A stretch of 64,000 bases of DNA from Lolliginicoccus suaedae (GCF_008312885.1 NZ_VSSO01000003.1:513080-577079), one strand, 5' to 3'. Positions 27,789-37,869 are shown, numbered from the stretch's first letter. The notes: generated by a model not told the origin, from the letters alone. A program made the numbers and translations.

Positions 27789-28964
27789 TCAGTACCGGGG
27801 CAGGCTGGGGTCGATCTGCTCGGCCCATGCATCGATGCCCCCGGCGAGGTGCCGCGCGGTCGTGAATCCCTGGCCGCGCAGGACCTCCAGCGCGGCGGCG
27901 GAGCGCACGCCGGTCTTGCAGTAGAGCACGAGATCGCGATCGCCGGGCATGCGTGCGAGCGCCTCGCCGGAGAGGAACTCGGTGTGCGGTATCCACTGCG
28001 CGCCCGGCAGGTGCGCCAGCGTCCATTCGCCCTCGCTGCGCACGTCGATGAGGACGGGGCCGGCAGGCGCGCGCAGGAGCTCGTGCAGCTCGGTGGGCTT
28101 GATCCCGGCCTCGGGCGGGACGTCGGCGGTGGGCATGCCGCAGAGCTGCTCGTAGTCGTCGAGCTTGGCAACGGGAGCCGTGGCGGGGTCGCGCCGCAGC
28201 CGGAGCGTGCGGAAGGACATGGCGAGCGCGTCGTAGACGAGTACGCGCCCGAGAAGTGGGTCGCCAGCGCCGGTGATCAGCTTGATCGCCTCGGTCGCCA
28301 TGATCGAACCGATGGTGCCGCACAGCGCTCCGAATACCCCGCCCTCGCCGCAGGAGGGCACGGTCCCCGGAGCCGGCGGCTCGGGGAACAAGTCGCGATA
28401 GGTGACGCCCCGCCCGTCCGGAGCGGCGTCCCAGAAGACGGACACCTGGCCCTCGAAGCGGAAGATCGCGCCCCACACGCACGGCTTCCCGGCGAGAACC
28501 GCCGCATCGCTGACGAGGTAGCGGGTGGCGAAGTTGTCGGTGCCATCGAGGATGAGGTCGTACTGGCGGAAGATGTTGACGGCGTTGCGCGGCTCGAGGC
28601 GCACATCGTGCCAGCGCACCTCGACGCCAGGATTGAGCTCGCGGATGGCGTCGCGAGCGCTCGCGCCCTTGGGCCGCCCGATGCCGGACTCCCCGTGGAT
28701 GACCTGCCGCTGCAGGTTGGACAGCTCCACATCGTCGAACTCGACCACACCGAGTGTGCCGATGCCCGCGGCGGCGAGGTACAGCAGGATCGGCGAGCCA
28801 AGCCCGCCGGCGCCGATCACCAGGACGCGGGCGCTGCGCAACCGGCGCTGCCCCACTGCCCCGATGCCAGGGATGAGGAGGTGGCGGCTGTAGCGGGTCG
28901 CCTCGCCCGGCGCGAGCGGCGGGCCGGGCTCCACGAGCGCCGGCAGGGACCCGCTGGAAGTCAT
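27789..28964 (-). CDS. moeZ: Adenylyltransferase/sulfurtransferase MoeZ
   Basis: Activates ubiquitin-like sulfur carriers by adenylation and transfers sulfur to them, for molybdopterin, thiocarboxylated CysO or related pathways. The ThiF/MoeB domain has VLVIGAGGLGSPILLYLAAAG (key piece GAGGLGSP), the arginine-finger region SNLQRQVIHG, and DGTDNFATRYL. The C-terminal rhodanese domain (about residues 290-390) ends with the active loop YCKTGVRS, whose Cys is the sulfur carrier. The 391-residue length fits the family. Its product would be relevant to the molybdopterin-dependent NasA in this window. Confidence 0.92.
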   Translation of the reverse strand: MTSSGSLPALVEPGPPLAPGEATRYSRHLLIPGIGAVGQRRLRSARVLVIGAGGLGSPILLYLAAAGIGTLGVVEFDDVELSNLQRQVIHGESGIGRPKGASARDAIRELNPGVEVRWHDVRLEPRNAVNIFRQYDLILDGTDNFATRYLVSDAAVLAGKPCVWGAIFRFEGQVSVFWDAAPDGRGVTYRDLFPEPPAPGTVPSCGEGGVFGALCGTIGSIMATEAIKLITGAGDPLLGRVLVYDALAMSFRTLRLRRDPATAPVAKLDDYEQLCGMPTADVPPEAGIKPTELHELLRAPAGPVLIDVRSEGEWTLAHLPGAQWIPHTEFLSGEALARMPGDRDLVLYCKTGVRSAAALEVLRGQGFTTARHLAGGIDAWAEQIDPSLPRY

Positions 28965-28976
28965 CGTGAGCCTTTC

Positions 28977-29942
28977 CTAGGGGACCTGCGGGAAGGGCCA
29001 CGGGTTGTAGCGGCAGGACAGCCCGTCGGCAGGAATGCTGCCGTAGGGGTCGAGCTGCGCGATGTCATTGTTGGCGGTGGAGAGCGTCTGCTGCATCATC
29101 ACGTGCGCCAGCGCGCCCTCCGCCTCGCAAGGCACGTGGGCGGCGAAACCGATAGCGTGCCCGATCTCGTGGTTGATCACGTACTGCCGGTAGGAACCGA
29201 TGTCTCCCTGGAACGGGACCGCTCCCCGCACCCAGCGAGCATCGTTGACGATGACCCGGCCCGGGATGGGGTTGTAGCACGAGACCTCGAGCTCGATGGT
29301 GTAGCCGCACATCTCGCGGACTGTCATCGCGGCTGTCAGGGACACCCGGAAGTCGGGCTCGCCCTGCCCGGGATCCGAGATGCGCTGGAAGCCGAACCGG
29401 GGGTCGCCGGTCCAGCTCTTGGGGTTGGCGAGAGTCGCATCGACCATCCGCGCGACGGCCTCGTCGCCGCCATAGCTGGTGGTATCGACCCCGTTCTCGA
29501 CCTCGACGGTGTAGCGGAACACCCGCGCTCCGGGCGCGCCGACCGGCGCCGTGCCGCCGGGGACGATCCGCCACTGCCCGGAACCGTCGGTCGCGTAGCC
29601 ACCGCCCGCGGGCAGGTGACCGGTGGGCAGATCGACGGGAAAGCCTTCGTTGGGCGAGGGGATCGGGCCCGGGTCCTCACGCTGCTGCCGCGTGCCGTGC
29701 ACTCCGCCGTCGAGCAGCGGGACCGAGCCGTGCGCGGCCTCCGAGAGGCGGGCCTCGGCCTCGCCCACGTCCGTGCCGGTGCGCCCGAGCGGGTGGAGCA
29801 CCGCCACCACGATCGCGAGGACGAGGACAGGAATCGCAGCGATCCGCCACCCTGGTGCCTGGAGCAGGCGGGATGCCGCGGCGGCGACGATCCGGGCTGG
29901 CCCGCGCCGGTCCTGGCGCTGTCGTGTCCTGCGGGTCCTCAT
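28977..29942 (-). CDS. DUF3152 secreted or membrane-anchored metalloprotease-like protein
   Basis: A 321-residue protein with an Arg-rich N-terminus and one hydrophobic segment (about residues 33-50, AAIPVLVLAIVVAVLHPL), so it is probably anchored or exported. The C-terminal DUF3152 domain has the zinc-protease motif NHEIGHAIGFAAH (HExxH) and several cysteines (EMCGY, VSCYN, VPCEAE, LSCRY) that could form disulfides outside the cell. Substrate unknown. The start at ATG 29942 leaves a normal signal-anchor; in-frame upstream codons are low complexity. It lies 12 bases before moeZ, probably in one operon. The 295 bases up to the divergent TetR gene hold no further gene. Confidence 0.82.
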   Translation of the reverse strand: MRTRRTRQRQDRRGPARIVAAAASRLLQAPGWRIAAIPVLVLAIVVAVLHPLGRTGTDVGEAEARLSEAAHGSVPLLDGGVHGTRQQREDPGPIPSPNEGFPVDLPTGHLPAGGGYATDGSGQWRIVPGGTAPVGAPGARVFRYTVEVENGVDTTSYGGDEAVARMVDATLANPKSWTGDPRFGFQRISDPGQGEPDFRVSLTAAMTVREMCGYTIELEVSCYNPIPGRVIVNDARWVRGAVPFQGDIGSYRQYVINHEIGHAIGFAAHVPCEAEGALAHVMMQQTLSTANNDIAQLDPYGSIPADGLSCRYNPWPFPQVP

Positions 29943-30204
29943 GATTGCGCTCGCTGTCCCCCTCGTGATGCGCTCGCTCGCCGATGCCGCATCACTGTCT
30001 CGTGTATCCGCTCGCAGGTCTCCCACCGCCCGCCTGGAACTGCATGGGCCGGGCGATCCTCTGCTGGGTCCAGGGTAAACCAGGGTGGCCGGTCCGGCCC
30101 GGCAGCGCAACGGCCGCGTCTCGCGGTCGCGGTGCGCTCCCCGACCGGCAAGGTAGTGTCGTGTTACCAACGAGGCCACGGGCGGTGATGCCCGTGACCA
30201 ATGA

Positions 30205-30996
<792 letters not shown>

Positions 30997-31030
30997 GCAG
31001 CGGGCGGTCGCGGGAGTCCTTGCCACCACA

Positions 31031-31105
31031 CAGCAAACGCGATAGAAGCCGCCGGGAAACCAGCGCAGCTTCTATCGCGTTTATCCGTTTCTGGTGCTTC
31101 TGCCG
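31031..31105. repeat. Dispersed palindromic repeat, copy A
   Basis: Contains a perfect 15-bp inverted repeat AAACGCGATAGAAGC / GCTTCTATCGCGTTT around 18 bases. It lies between the converging TetR and DUF3107 genes. A second copy at 40131-40231 shares the stem and the 3' flank (CCGTTT..GGTGCTTcTGCCG). It may act as a bidirectional terminator. Confidence 0.75.
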
Positions 31106-31159
31106 CTATGCACCGCCCCTGGCCGCCACGCGCAACGCGCGAGGCCCTGGGTCCTGGGA

Positions 31160-31390
31160 TCAGAGCGCGGCGAAGCCGACCTTGCGCGGATCCGCGGGAC
31201 CGATCTCGACGTAGGCGACCTTGTCCGACGGCACGAGGTACTTGCGACCCTTCTCGTCGATCAGTTCCAGGGTCGTCGGGCTGCCGGACTCGAACGCCGC
31301 GCGTGCTTGCTTCTCCACGTCCTCGACCGTTTGGGTGCTGTTGACCACGAGCTCCCGGTTGCTGTCGGCGATGCCGATCTTGACCTCCAC
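31160..31390 (-). CDS. DUF3107 small conserved protein
   Basis: A 76-residue actinobacterial protein (TB9.4/Rv3208A type) of unknown function. VEVKIGIADSNRELVV opens the protein and KYLVPSDKVAYVEIGPADPRKVGF closes it, as in the family. GTG at 31390 has GGAGG five bases upstream, which decides the start against a longer reading. No signal peptide, membrane helix or cysteine is present. Confidence 0.88.
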   Translation of the reverse strand: MEVKIGIADSNRELVVNSTQTVEDVEKQARAAFESGSPTTLELIDEKGRKYLVPSDKVAYVEIGPADPRKVGFAAL

Positions 31391-31879
31391 GCTGTCCTCC
31401 GATCCGTCCCGGCCCGCATGGCCGGTCACGCCTACAACGACACCGGCGGCCCGCGCGATGTGTCGGGCCCGGGACCGGCATCCCTACCCCAGCAAGGCTA
31501 GCGAACGCAGCGCCCGCGGCACCCGCCCCCGGCTGCGCTAGTAGCGAAACATGGCCCCCGCCCGGTGCCGGCCGGGCCCCCGGGCATGCCGCGCCTGCGC
31601 CCAGCCCGGCTCGACAGGGCTGCACCGGGCCTCGCGGCAGTTACCATAGGGGGGACGCGACGCGCGCGCATCCTCAAATGGCGCACGTCCCGGTCGCGAT
31701 GTCGAGTCGCCAGGCCTCCGGCCCGGTGCATGGCTCCGCGCGGCCCGGGATGCCCTGCGACCGGATGCATGCGAGTCGTCGCGCTCGAACCTGCATGGCG
31801 TGCCCCTGCGCGCCCGCATAGCCCGGATGCTGCTCCCTGTGCCTGCTAGCCCGGGAGCAGCCCGAACGAAAGGGACATC
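31391..31879. other. Intergenic region between DUF3107 and the DEAD-box helicase
   Basis: About 490 bases between two divergent genes. It must carry both promoters and has several GC-rich palindromic runs (around 31556-31585), but I see no convincing gene, tRNA or riboswitch. In M. tuberculosis two extra genes stand near here as recalled; they are absent. Confidence 0.6.
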
Positions 31880-33535
31880 CTGAGCACCTTCACCCATGAC
31901 AGTGAATCCGACACTACGCAGGACGTCGGCAAGACCGTCGTCGCTGATGCGGACGTCCTGACGACGCCGCACGAATCGCCGAGCTTCGCCGAGCTGGGCG
32001 TGCGTCCTGAGATCGTCGCCGCGCTGCACAAGCTCGGCATCGAGCGCACCTTCGCCATCCAGGAGCTGACGCTGCCGCTCGCGATGGCCGGCGATGACCT
32101 GATCGGGCAGGCCCGGACCGGAATGGGCAAGACCTTCGGCTTTGGCGTGCCACTGCTGCACCGCATCTCCACCCTCGAGGAGCTCGACGGAACCCCGCGG
32201 GCCCTGGTCGTGGTGCCCACCCGCGAGCTGTGCCTGCAGGTCACCAAGGACCTCACCGGCATCTCGCAGGACGTGCCGGTCGGTTCCGCGGACCAGCCCC
32301 GCATGCTGCGCGTCCAGGCGATCTACGGTGGCCGCCCCTACGAGGAGCAGATCTCGGCGCTCCACGAGGGCGTCGACGTCATCGTGGGCACGCCGGGCCG
32401 CCTGCTCGATCTCTGCTCGCAGAAGCACCTCAAGCTCGATCGGGTCGCGGTGGCCGTCCTCGATGAGGCCGACGAGATGCTTGATCTCGGCTTCCTCCCC
32501 GATATCGAGAAGCTGCTCAGCCGGGTCCCGGAGAACCGCCAGACCATGCTGTTCTCGGCGACCATGCCGGGCCCGATCATCACCCTCGCCCGCACGTTCC
32601 TGCGCCGCCCGACCCATGTGCGGGCCGAGGAGCATGACTCCCCCGCCGTGCACGCCCGCACCGCGCAGTTCGTCTACCGGGCGCACGCGCTCGACAAGCT
32701 CGAGCTCGTCTCCCGCGTGCTGCAGGCACGGGAGCGTGGCGCGACGATGATCTTCACCCGCACCAAGCGGCAGGCCGACCAGCTCAGCAAGGACCTCGAG
32801 GAGCGGGGATTCTCGGTGCGTCCGATCCACGGCGACCTCGGCCAGATCGCGCGCGAGAAGGCGCTCAAGGCGTTCCGCACCGGCAAGGTCGATATCCTCG
32901 TCGCCACGGACGTCGCGGCCCGCGGCATCGATATCGATGACGTCACCCATGTCATCAACCTGCATTGCCCGGACGACGAGAACACCTTCGTGCACCGCGT
33001 TGGCCGCACCGGCCGCGCTGGCCGCACGGGCATCGCGATCACGCTGGTCGATTGGGAGGACACGGCCCGCTGGAAGGCGATCAATACCGCGCTGGATCTG
33101 GGCAAGCCCGACCCCGCGGAGACCTACTCGACCTCGGATCACCTGTATACCGATCTCGATATCCCCACCGATGCCACCGGCCGGGTGTCCATCCCGCCCC
33201 GCGCGAGCACGGATGCCCCCGCGGAGCAGTCCAGCGGGCCAGCAGCCCCTCGGCCGCCGCGCAAGACCGACGGCAACCGCAAGCGTCGTCGCACCCGTGG
33301 CGGGCAGCAGGGCGGCTCCGGGCAGTCCGGTAGCGGCGGAGCAAGCGCCGAGACCGGATCCGCGTCCAGCAACAACGGACCAGGAAACAGCGGCGCTCCG
33401 GGCCACAGCGAGGGTGGCAGCACGGGAGAGCAAGGCTCCGGTGCACCACGTCGCCGTCGCCGCCGCCGCAAGCCCTCCGGCGATGCGCAGTCCGTCGCGC
33501 CCACTAGCTCCAGCTCGGGCCCCACGAGCAGCTAG
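31880..33535 (+). CDS. rhlE: DEAD-box RNA helicase (RhlE type), apparent CTG start
   Basis: A 551-residue ATP-dependent RNA helicase. Motifs in order: FAELGVRPEIV..AIQELTLPL (Q motif), ARTGMGKT (Walker A, I), VPTRELCLQV (Ia), GTPGRLLD (Ib), DEADEML (II), SATMPG (III), IFTRTKRQAD (IV), VATDVAARGIDIDDV (V) and HRVGRTGRAGRTG (VI). The C-terminus is a disordered Ser/Gly/Arg tail with an RRRRRR stretch. No ATG, GTG or TTG precedes the Q motif after the in-frame TAG at about 31846; CTG at 31880 with AAAGGGA just upstream fits best. A GTG at 32000 would cut the Q motif. Confidence 0.9.
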   Translation: MSTFTHDSESDTTQDVGKTVVADADVLTTPHESPSFAELGVRPEIVAALHKLGIERTFAIQELTLPLAMAGDDLIGQARTGMGKTFGFGVPLLHRISTLEELDGTPRALVVVPTRELCLQVTKDLTGISQDVPVGSADQPRMLRVQAIYGGRPYEEQISALHEGVDVIVGTPGRLLDLCSQKHLKLDRVAVAVLDEADEMLDLGFLPDIEKLLSRVPENRQTMLFSATMPGPIITLARTFLRRPTHVRAEEHDSPAVHARTAQFVYRAHALDKLELVSRVLQARERGATMIFTRTKRQADQLSKDLEERGFSVRPIHGDLGQIAREKALKAFRTGKVDILVATDVAARGIDIDDVTHVINLHCPDDENTFVHRVGRTGRAGRTGIAITLVDWEDTARWKAINTALDLGKPDPAETYSTSDHLYTDLDIPTDATGRVSIPPRASTDAPAEQSSGPAAPRPPRKTDGNRKRRRTRGGQQGGSGQSGSGGASAETGSASSNNGPGNSGAPGHSEGGSTGEQGSGAPRRRRRRRKPSGDAQSVAPTSSSSGPTSS

Positions 33536-33540
33536 GCGGC

Positions 33541-34800
33541 ATGATCGCGCCTGAACGCCGCCGCCGCGCCGATATCGCGGTGGCGGCTCTCCTCGTCGCG
33601 GTGCTGGCCGCCGCGGCGCTCGGCGCGTGGTGGGCCAGCCCCGCCCGCCACGCTTCGCTCGTCACCGCTGCGGAACCGATTCCCGAGATCGAGCAAGCGA
33701 CCGCCGTGCCGGACGCGCTCGTCGAGGCATGGCGCGAGCGCAGTCCTGGATCGACGACGCCCATCGTCGCGCGAGGAGCAGTCATCTCCGTGCGCGCCAA
33801 CGAGGTCGGGGGCCACGATGCGCGCAGTGGCGCTCAGGCATGGTCCTACCGCCGCGCGGAAGCGATCTGCACCGCCACCTCGACCTGGAACAGGGTGATC
33901 GTCGCGTTCCGCGGGCCACGGGGATGCGGCGAGGTCATGTCGTTCGACCCAGCTTCCGGTGAACGCGGTCCTCAGCGCACGAGCGAGGCGGACGCCACGG
34001 TGACGATCGAATCGAACGGTTCCCGCTTCGCTTCCTTCGGCCCCACCCGCCTCGAGGGCTGGCGCTCGGACCTCGTGCGAACGGTGGAGACTGGCCGGGT
34101 GAGCGCACCGATCGAGCCAGGATTGCAGCCACGCGACGATTGCGAGATCCGCGATGCCGCGATCACGCAGAGCCGCATACCCATGATCGTCCAGTGCCCC
34201 GATGACGTGGGCGAGCGACTCGTCATGCTCGCCAGCGACCCCGAGAGCTTCCGCAAGCCCGAGGAGTTCGGCGATGCCCTGCTCACCCGGACCGATGCGA
34301 CGCTCGGCGAGGTGCCAGGGGTGGACGGCGCGCGCATCGTCTCGGCCTCTCCCCAGTCCACCGTGATCGCGGTGCCCGGGGACCGGCCCGCCCTCGCCAT
34401 CTTCGACGGCCAGGCAGAACCGCGCGGGCGCCACGATCTTCCCCCACGGGTGCTCGCGGCCGAGGCCTTCGCTGGAGCAACGCTGCCCGCGGTGCTCGAT
34501 GGGAGCTCGGGCATCGCGGTCTGGGATGCCGGGGCAGGGCTGGTGGCGCTATCGCCGAACGATCAGCGCCCCATCTGGGACTTCCCGGGTTCACTGGGCC
34601 AGCCTGCGATGATGGCGGGCAGCCTGCTCGTGCCTGTTCCGTCGGGCATCGCCGTCGTGGATGTCCGCACCGGCGAGCCGATCCGCACCATGGCGGTGGA
34701 CCGCGATGAGGCGCCGGGCACCGTGAACCTCGCCGTGGTGGGCGATCTGGTCATCGAGCAGCGCGGCGAGACCCTTGTGGCGCTCGCCCCGGGCCCCTAG
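33541..34800 (+). CDS. Membrane-anchored beta-propeller-like protein (Rv3212 type)
   Basis: A 419-residue protein of unknown function. One N-terminal hydrophobic helix (about residues 11-33) anchors it, and the rest is rich in short beta repeats with PQQ-propeller character (ALVEAWRERSPG, ISVRANEVGGHDARSG, VVDVRTGEPIRTMAVD). CTATSTW and RGCGEV with DDCEI supply cysteines that could pair outside the membrane. It starts five bases after the helicase stop, so the two are probably cotranscribed, as in M. tuberculosis. Confidence 0.75.
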   Translation: MIAPERRRRADIAVAALLVAVLAAAALGAWWASPARHASLVTAAEPIPEIEQATAVPDALVEAWRERSPGSTTPIVARGAVISVRANEVGGHDARSGAQAWSYRRAEAICTATSTWNRVIVAFRGPRGCGEVMSFDPASGERGPQRTSEADATVTIESNGSRFASFGPTRLEGWRSDLVRTVETGRVSAPIEPGLQPRDDCEIRDAAITQSRIPMIVQCPDDVGERLVMLASDPESFRKPEEFGDALLTRTDATLGEVPGVDGARIVSASPQSTVIAVPGDRPALAIFDGQAEPRGRHDLPPRVLAAEAFAGATLPAVLDGSSGIAVWDAGAGLVALSPNDQRPIWDFPGSLGQPAMMAGSLLVPVPSGIAVVDVRTGEPIRTMAVDRDEAPGTVNLAVVGDLVIEQRGETLVALAPGP

Positions 34801-34827
34801 GACCGGGCTCCCGGCGGCTCCTGCCGG

Positions 34828-35631
34828 TCAGGAGACCTTGGCGTAGGGGTCGAACGTCGCGAGCGGTGTGCCCTGCTGCCAGTGGTCGAGCAGCTGGCTG
34901 GCGAGCGCGCGGTAGGCATCGGCGCCCTTGTTGCGGCGGGCCGCGAGGATCGAGGCACCGGATGCGCTGGCCTCCGCGAACTTCACGGTGCGCGGGATGG
35001 GCGGCGCGAGGACAGGGAGCCCGTACCGGTCCGATACGTCAGCGAGGACGTCGCGGCTGTGGGTGGTGCGCGCGTCGTACAGCGTGGGCAGCGCCCCGAG
35101 CAGCGACAGGTCGGGATTGGTGATCTGCTGCACCTCCGAGACCGTGCGCAGCAACTGCCCCACTCCCCGGTGCGCGAGGGTCTCGCACTGCAACGGCACG
35201 ATCACCGAATCCGCGGCGGTGAGCCCGTTGAGCGTGAGCACGCCGAGCGAGGGCGGGCAGTCGATGAGCATGATGTCGAACTCGGGGGCCACGGCGTCGA
35301 GCGCGCGGCGGAGGGTGAACTCGCGCCCCGCCCGCATGAGCAGCATGGCCTCGGCGCCGGCGAGATCGATCGTCGACGGCAGCAGGGTCATCCCGTCGCT
35401 GGTCTCGAGGACGACGTTGCTGACCTTCTGGGAGCCAACGAGCACGTCGTGCACCGACGCGTCGATGTTGTCGGGGTCGTGACCGAGCGAGAAGGTCAGG
35501 CATGCCTGCGGGTCGAGATCGACGATCAGCACGCGTTGCTGCATCGAGGCGAGGGCAGCCCCCAGCGATGCCACTGTGGTGGTCTTGGCGACGCCACCTT
35601 TTTGATTGGCGATTGCGAGAACTCTGGTCAC
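34828..35631 (-). CDS. ParA/Soj-like ATPase
   Basis: A 267-residue MinD/ParA-superfamily ATPase. The deviant Walker A motif is ANQKGGVAKTTT at residues 7-18, DLDPQACLTFSLG follows, and Walker B-like IMLIDCPPSLGVLTLN is near residue 117. No ParB gene or parS-like palindrome is nearby, so it is probably not the main chromosome partition ParA; it matches the orphan Rv3213c type. GTG start at 35631 with AGGAC just upstream. Confidence 0.88.
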   Translation of the reverse strand: MTRVLAIANQKGGVAKTTTVASLGAALASMQQRVLIVDLDPQACLTFSLGHDPDNIDASVHDVLVGSQKVSNVVLETSDGMTLLPSTIDLAGAEAMLLMRAGREFTLRRALDAVAPEFDIMLIDCPPSLGVLTLNGLTAADSVIVPLQCETLAHRGVGQLLRTVSEVQQITNPDLSLLGALPTLYDARTTHSRDVLADVSDRYGLPVLAPPIPRTVKFAEASASGASILAARRNKGADAYRALASQLLDHWQQGTPLATFDPYAKVS

Positions 35632-35721
35632 GAGTCCTATAGTCCCTGATCAACACGCGCGAAGCGAGGACCGGCGCGGGCGTTTTGCCTGGCGATTCGA
35701 TATCCGCCACCGGCCGGGGGC

Positions 35722-36129
35722 TCAGTCGGCGTTGAGCCAGTCGCTCGAGCGCCCGGACATCATCAGCACCAGCGTCAGCACGACGATGCCACCGAGGCCG
35801 AAACCGAGGGCGTACTGGTGCGAGGTCGTGATCATCGAGAACACCACGGGCAGCAGGAGCAGCTGCATCACGATCGCGACGGCCCTGCCCCACCTCTTGC
35901 CCAGCGCGAGCGCGATGCCACCAGCGAGGACGGCAGCGCCGAGCAGCAAGAACCACGAGGAGAGGGCGATCCCGAAGCGCGCCTCGTTGCCCTCGGACGC
36001 GATCGCTCGCGCGGCATACCAGGCACCGAGACCCAGGCATGTGGCGCCCTGCGCCGCGACGATCGCTCCGGCGGCGCGGATGCCCCAGGGCACCGGCAGC
36101 GGCAGGGTGTCGTCCGGCTCGGGGGGCAT
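35722..36129 (-). CDS. Small integral membrane protein (Rv3217c type)
   Basis: A 135-residue protein with four hydrophobic helices (starting at GIRAAGAIVAAQG, FGIALSSWFLLLG, AVAIVMQLLLLPVV and LGFGLGGIVVLTLVLMM). The N-terminus PPEPDDTLPLPVPW is soluble. Function unknown. Position next to parA-like and the lipid kinase matches the mycobacterial order. Confidence 0.75.
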   Translation of the reverse strand: MPPEPDDTLPLPVPWGIRAAGAIVAAQGATCLGLGAWYAARAIASEGNEARFGIALSSWFLLLGAAVLAGGIALALGKRWGRAVAIVMQLLLLPVVFSMITTSHQYALGFGLGGIVVLTLVLMMSGRSSDWLNAD

Positions 36130-36273
36130 GGCGGGTCCAGTCCTAGGCACCCTGCCAGGGTAAGACAGCGGCGCCGCCGGGTGGTAGCGCGGCAACCTCG
36201 GGGCGCGGAGCCGGCCAACCCGCGGCGCCGGGTGGCGCGCTGGTCGCGCGATCACCGGCTAGGCTGAGTCCTC

Positions 36274-37236
36274 GTGCGCGCCTTGTTGATCGTGAATCCT
36301 CACGCGACGACCACCTCGTCAGCTGGCCGTGACCTCATCGGTCACGCGCTCTCGAGCAAGCTCTCGCTGCGCATCAAGCAGACCGCGCACCGTGGCCATG
36401 CCGCCGAGCTCGCGGCGGAGGCGACCAAGCAGGGCTATCCGCTGATCATCGTGCATGGCGGCGATGGCACGGTCAACGAAGTCGTCAACGGCATCCTCGA
36501 GCCGCCTCGCGAGGGCCTGCTGACCTCGCTGCCGCTCGGCGCGGTGCCCTCGGTGGCGGTGATCCCGGGAGGCTCGGCGAACGTCTTCGCGCGGTCGCTG
36601 GGGATCGCGCCGGACCCGCTCGATGCCGCCAACCAGATCCTCGATCTGATCGCGCGGCGGCAGCATCGACGGATCGGGCTCGCGCATTGCGAGGGGCGCT
36701 GGTTCCTGTTCAATGCGGGCGTGGGCCTTGACGCGCATGCGGTGCGCGCGGTGGAGAAGAAGCGCGCGTCCGGTCGCCCCGCGACGCCGGGCCGATACAT
36801 GCGGGCCGCGATGCGGGCGTTCCTGCGGGAGCGGCGGCTCCCTCCGGCGCTGACGGTCGAGCTTCCCGGCGGAGCGGTCCATGAGGGCGTGTATTTCGCG
36901 TTCGTCTCGAACGCGAGCCCATGGACATTCATCGATGAGCGGCCCGTGCTGACCAATCCCGGTGTCAGTTTCGACAATGGCCTGGGCGTGTTCGCGATGC
37001 GCTCCGCAGGCATTGTCCCGATCGCCAGGGTGGCCCGGCAGATAGTGTTCGGCAGCTCCGGCCCCGCGCACCGTCACCTGTTGCGGGTCGATGATGTGCC
37101 CCACGTGCGGGTCCGGGCGTCGCGACCGATGGGGCTGCAGGTGGACGGGGACTACATCGGCATGCGCGATGATGTGGCGTTCCATGCGGTGCCGGACATG
37201 CTGGACGTGATCGCGGAGTCCCCTCCCGGCGTGTGA
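36274..37236 (+). CDS. Diacylglycerol kinase-family lipid kinase
   Basis: A 320-residue soluble lipid kinase of the DagK/YegS family, which phosphorylates diacylglycerol or a related lipid. It opens with RALLIVNPHATTTS, has the nucleotide-binding loop VHGGDGTVNEVVNGI, the substrate region IPGGSANVFARSLGI, and LFNAGVGLDAHAV, all standard for the family; the C-terminal beta domain ends QVDGDYIG. GTG start at 36274. Located upstream of whiB1 as Rv3218 is in M. tuberculosis. Confidence 0.88.
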   Translation: MRALLIVNPHATTTSSAGRDLIGHALSSKLSLRIKQTAHRGHAAELAAEATKQGYPLIIVHGGDGTVNEVVNGILEPPREGLLTSLPLGAVPSVAVIPGGSANVFARSLGIAPDPLDAANQILDLIARRQHRRIGLAHCEGRWFLFNAGVGLDAHAVRAVEKKRASGRPATPGRYMRAAMRAFLRERRLPPALTVELPGGAVHEGVYFAFVSNASPWTFIDERPVLTNPGVSFDNGLGVFAMRSAGIVPIARVARQIVFGSSGPAHRHLLRVDDVPHVRVRASRPMGLQVDGDYIGMRDDVAFHAVPDMLDVIAESPPGV

Positions 37237-37390
37237 TTCTTGACACAGTAGGTTTAGCGGCACTCCGACCGGTAGCGAATCTGGTCGAATTGCCGCACAC
37301 TGGAGTCTCCGAGCGTAGAACTATTGGAGTGAGCACCACCACACTCCTGTACGAGATTGCGCTACGAAGACGCGCATGTGGGTTCCGCGC

Positions 37391-37449
37391 AGTGACTTAG
37401 GTTACGTCCCAGGGAAAGCTATTGACTTCCCCAGAGATCGTGACACGAT
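37391..37449 (+). promoter_or_regulatory. whiB1 promoter with a CRP/Cmr-type site
   Basis: AGTGACTTAGGTTACG (37391-37406) has half-sites GTGA-N6-TTAC, close to the CRP consensus and to the CRP site I recall upstream of M. tuberculosis whiB1. TTGACT (37422-37427) is a good -35; CACGAT at 37444-37449, 16 bases on, is a weak -10. A start near 37457 would place the CRP-type site about 58 bases upstream. The region 37237-37562 holds no gene and gives whiB1 a leader of roughly 105 bases. Confidence 0.55.
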
Positions 37450-37562
37450 TCTTAGTTAACAGCGCGGAAACAATATGGCTACGCGTGGGTAAATTGCTAA
37501 CAACTACGGTGTGACGCACCCCCCGCCCTCGTGCGCGGCACACCCAGTGAGGAGTACCGATT

Positions 37563-37817
37563 ATGGACTGGCGCCATAGGGCGGTCTGCCGCGACGAGGA
37601 CCCCGAGTTGTTCTTCCCCGTGGGGAACAGCGGTCCGGCGCTGGCACAGATCGCGCAGGCCAAGATTGTATGCAACCGATGCCCCGTCACCCCGGAATGC
37701 CTTTCGTGGGCGCTGGAGTCCGGCCAGGACGCAGGCGTCTGGGGCGGCATGAGCGAGGACGAGCGTCGCGCGCTCAAGCGCCGCAAGGCGCGCACCCGCG
37801 CACGCAGCACCGTCTAG
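37563..37817 (+). CDS. whiB1: Iron-sulfur transcriptional regulator WhiB1
   Basis: An 84-residue WhiB-family protein. Four cysteines (Cys9, Cys37, Cys40, Cys46) are placed to bind a [4Fe-4S] cluster, the GVWGG turn follows, and the tail KRRKARTRARS is the basic DNA-binding segment. In mycobacteria WhiB1 is essential, binds the primary sigma factor, and its cluster reacts with nitric oxide. The ATG gives exactly the family length. Confidence 0.95.
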   Translation: MDWRHRAVCRDEDPELFFPVGNSGPALAQIAQAKIVCNRCPVTPECLSWALESGQDAGVWGGMSEDERRALKRRKARTRARSTV

Positions 37818-37869
37818 CACGACGCTACCGGGAACCTCACCAAGCCGAGGCACTCCCGCGCCGAGCACC

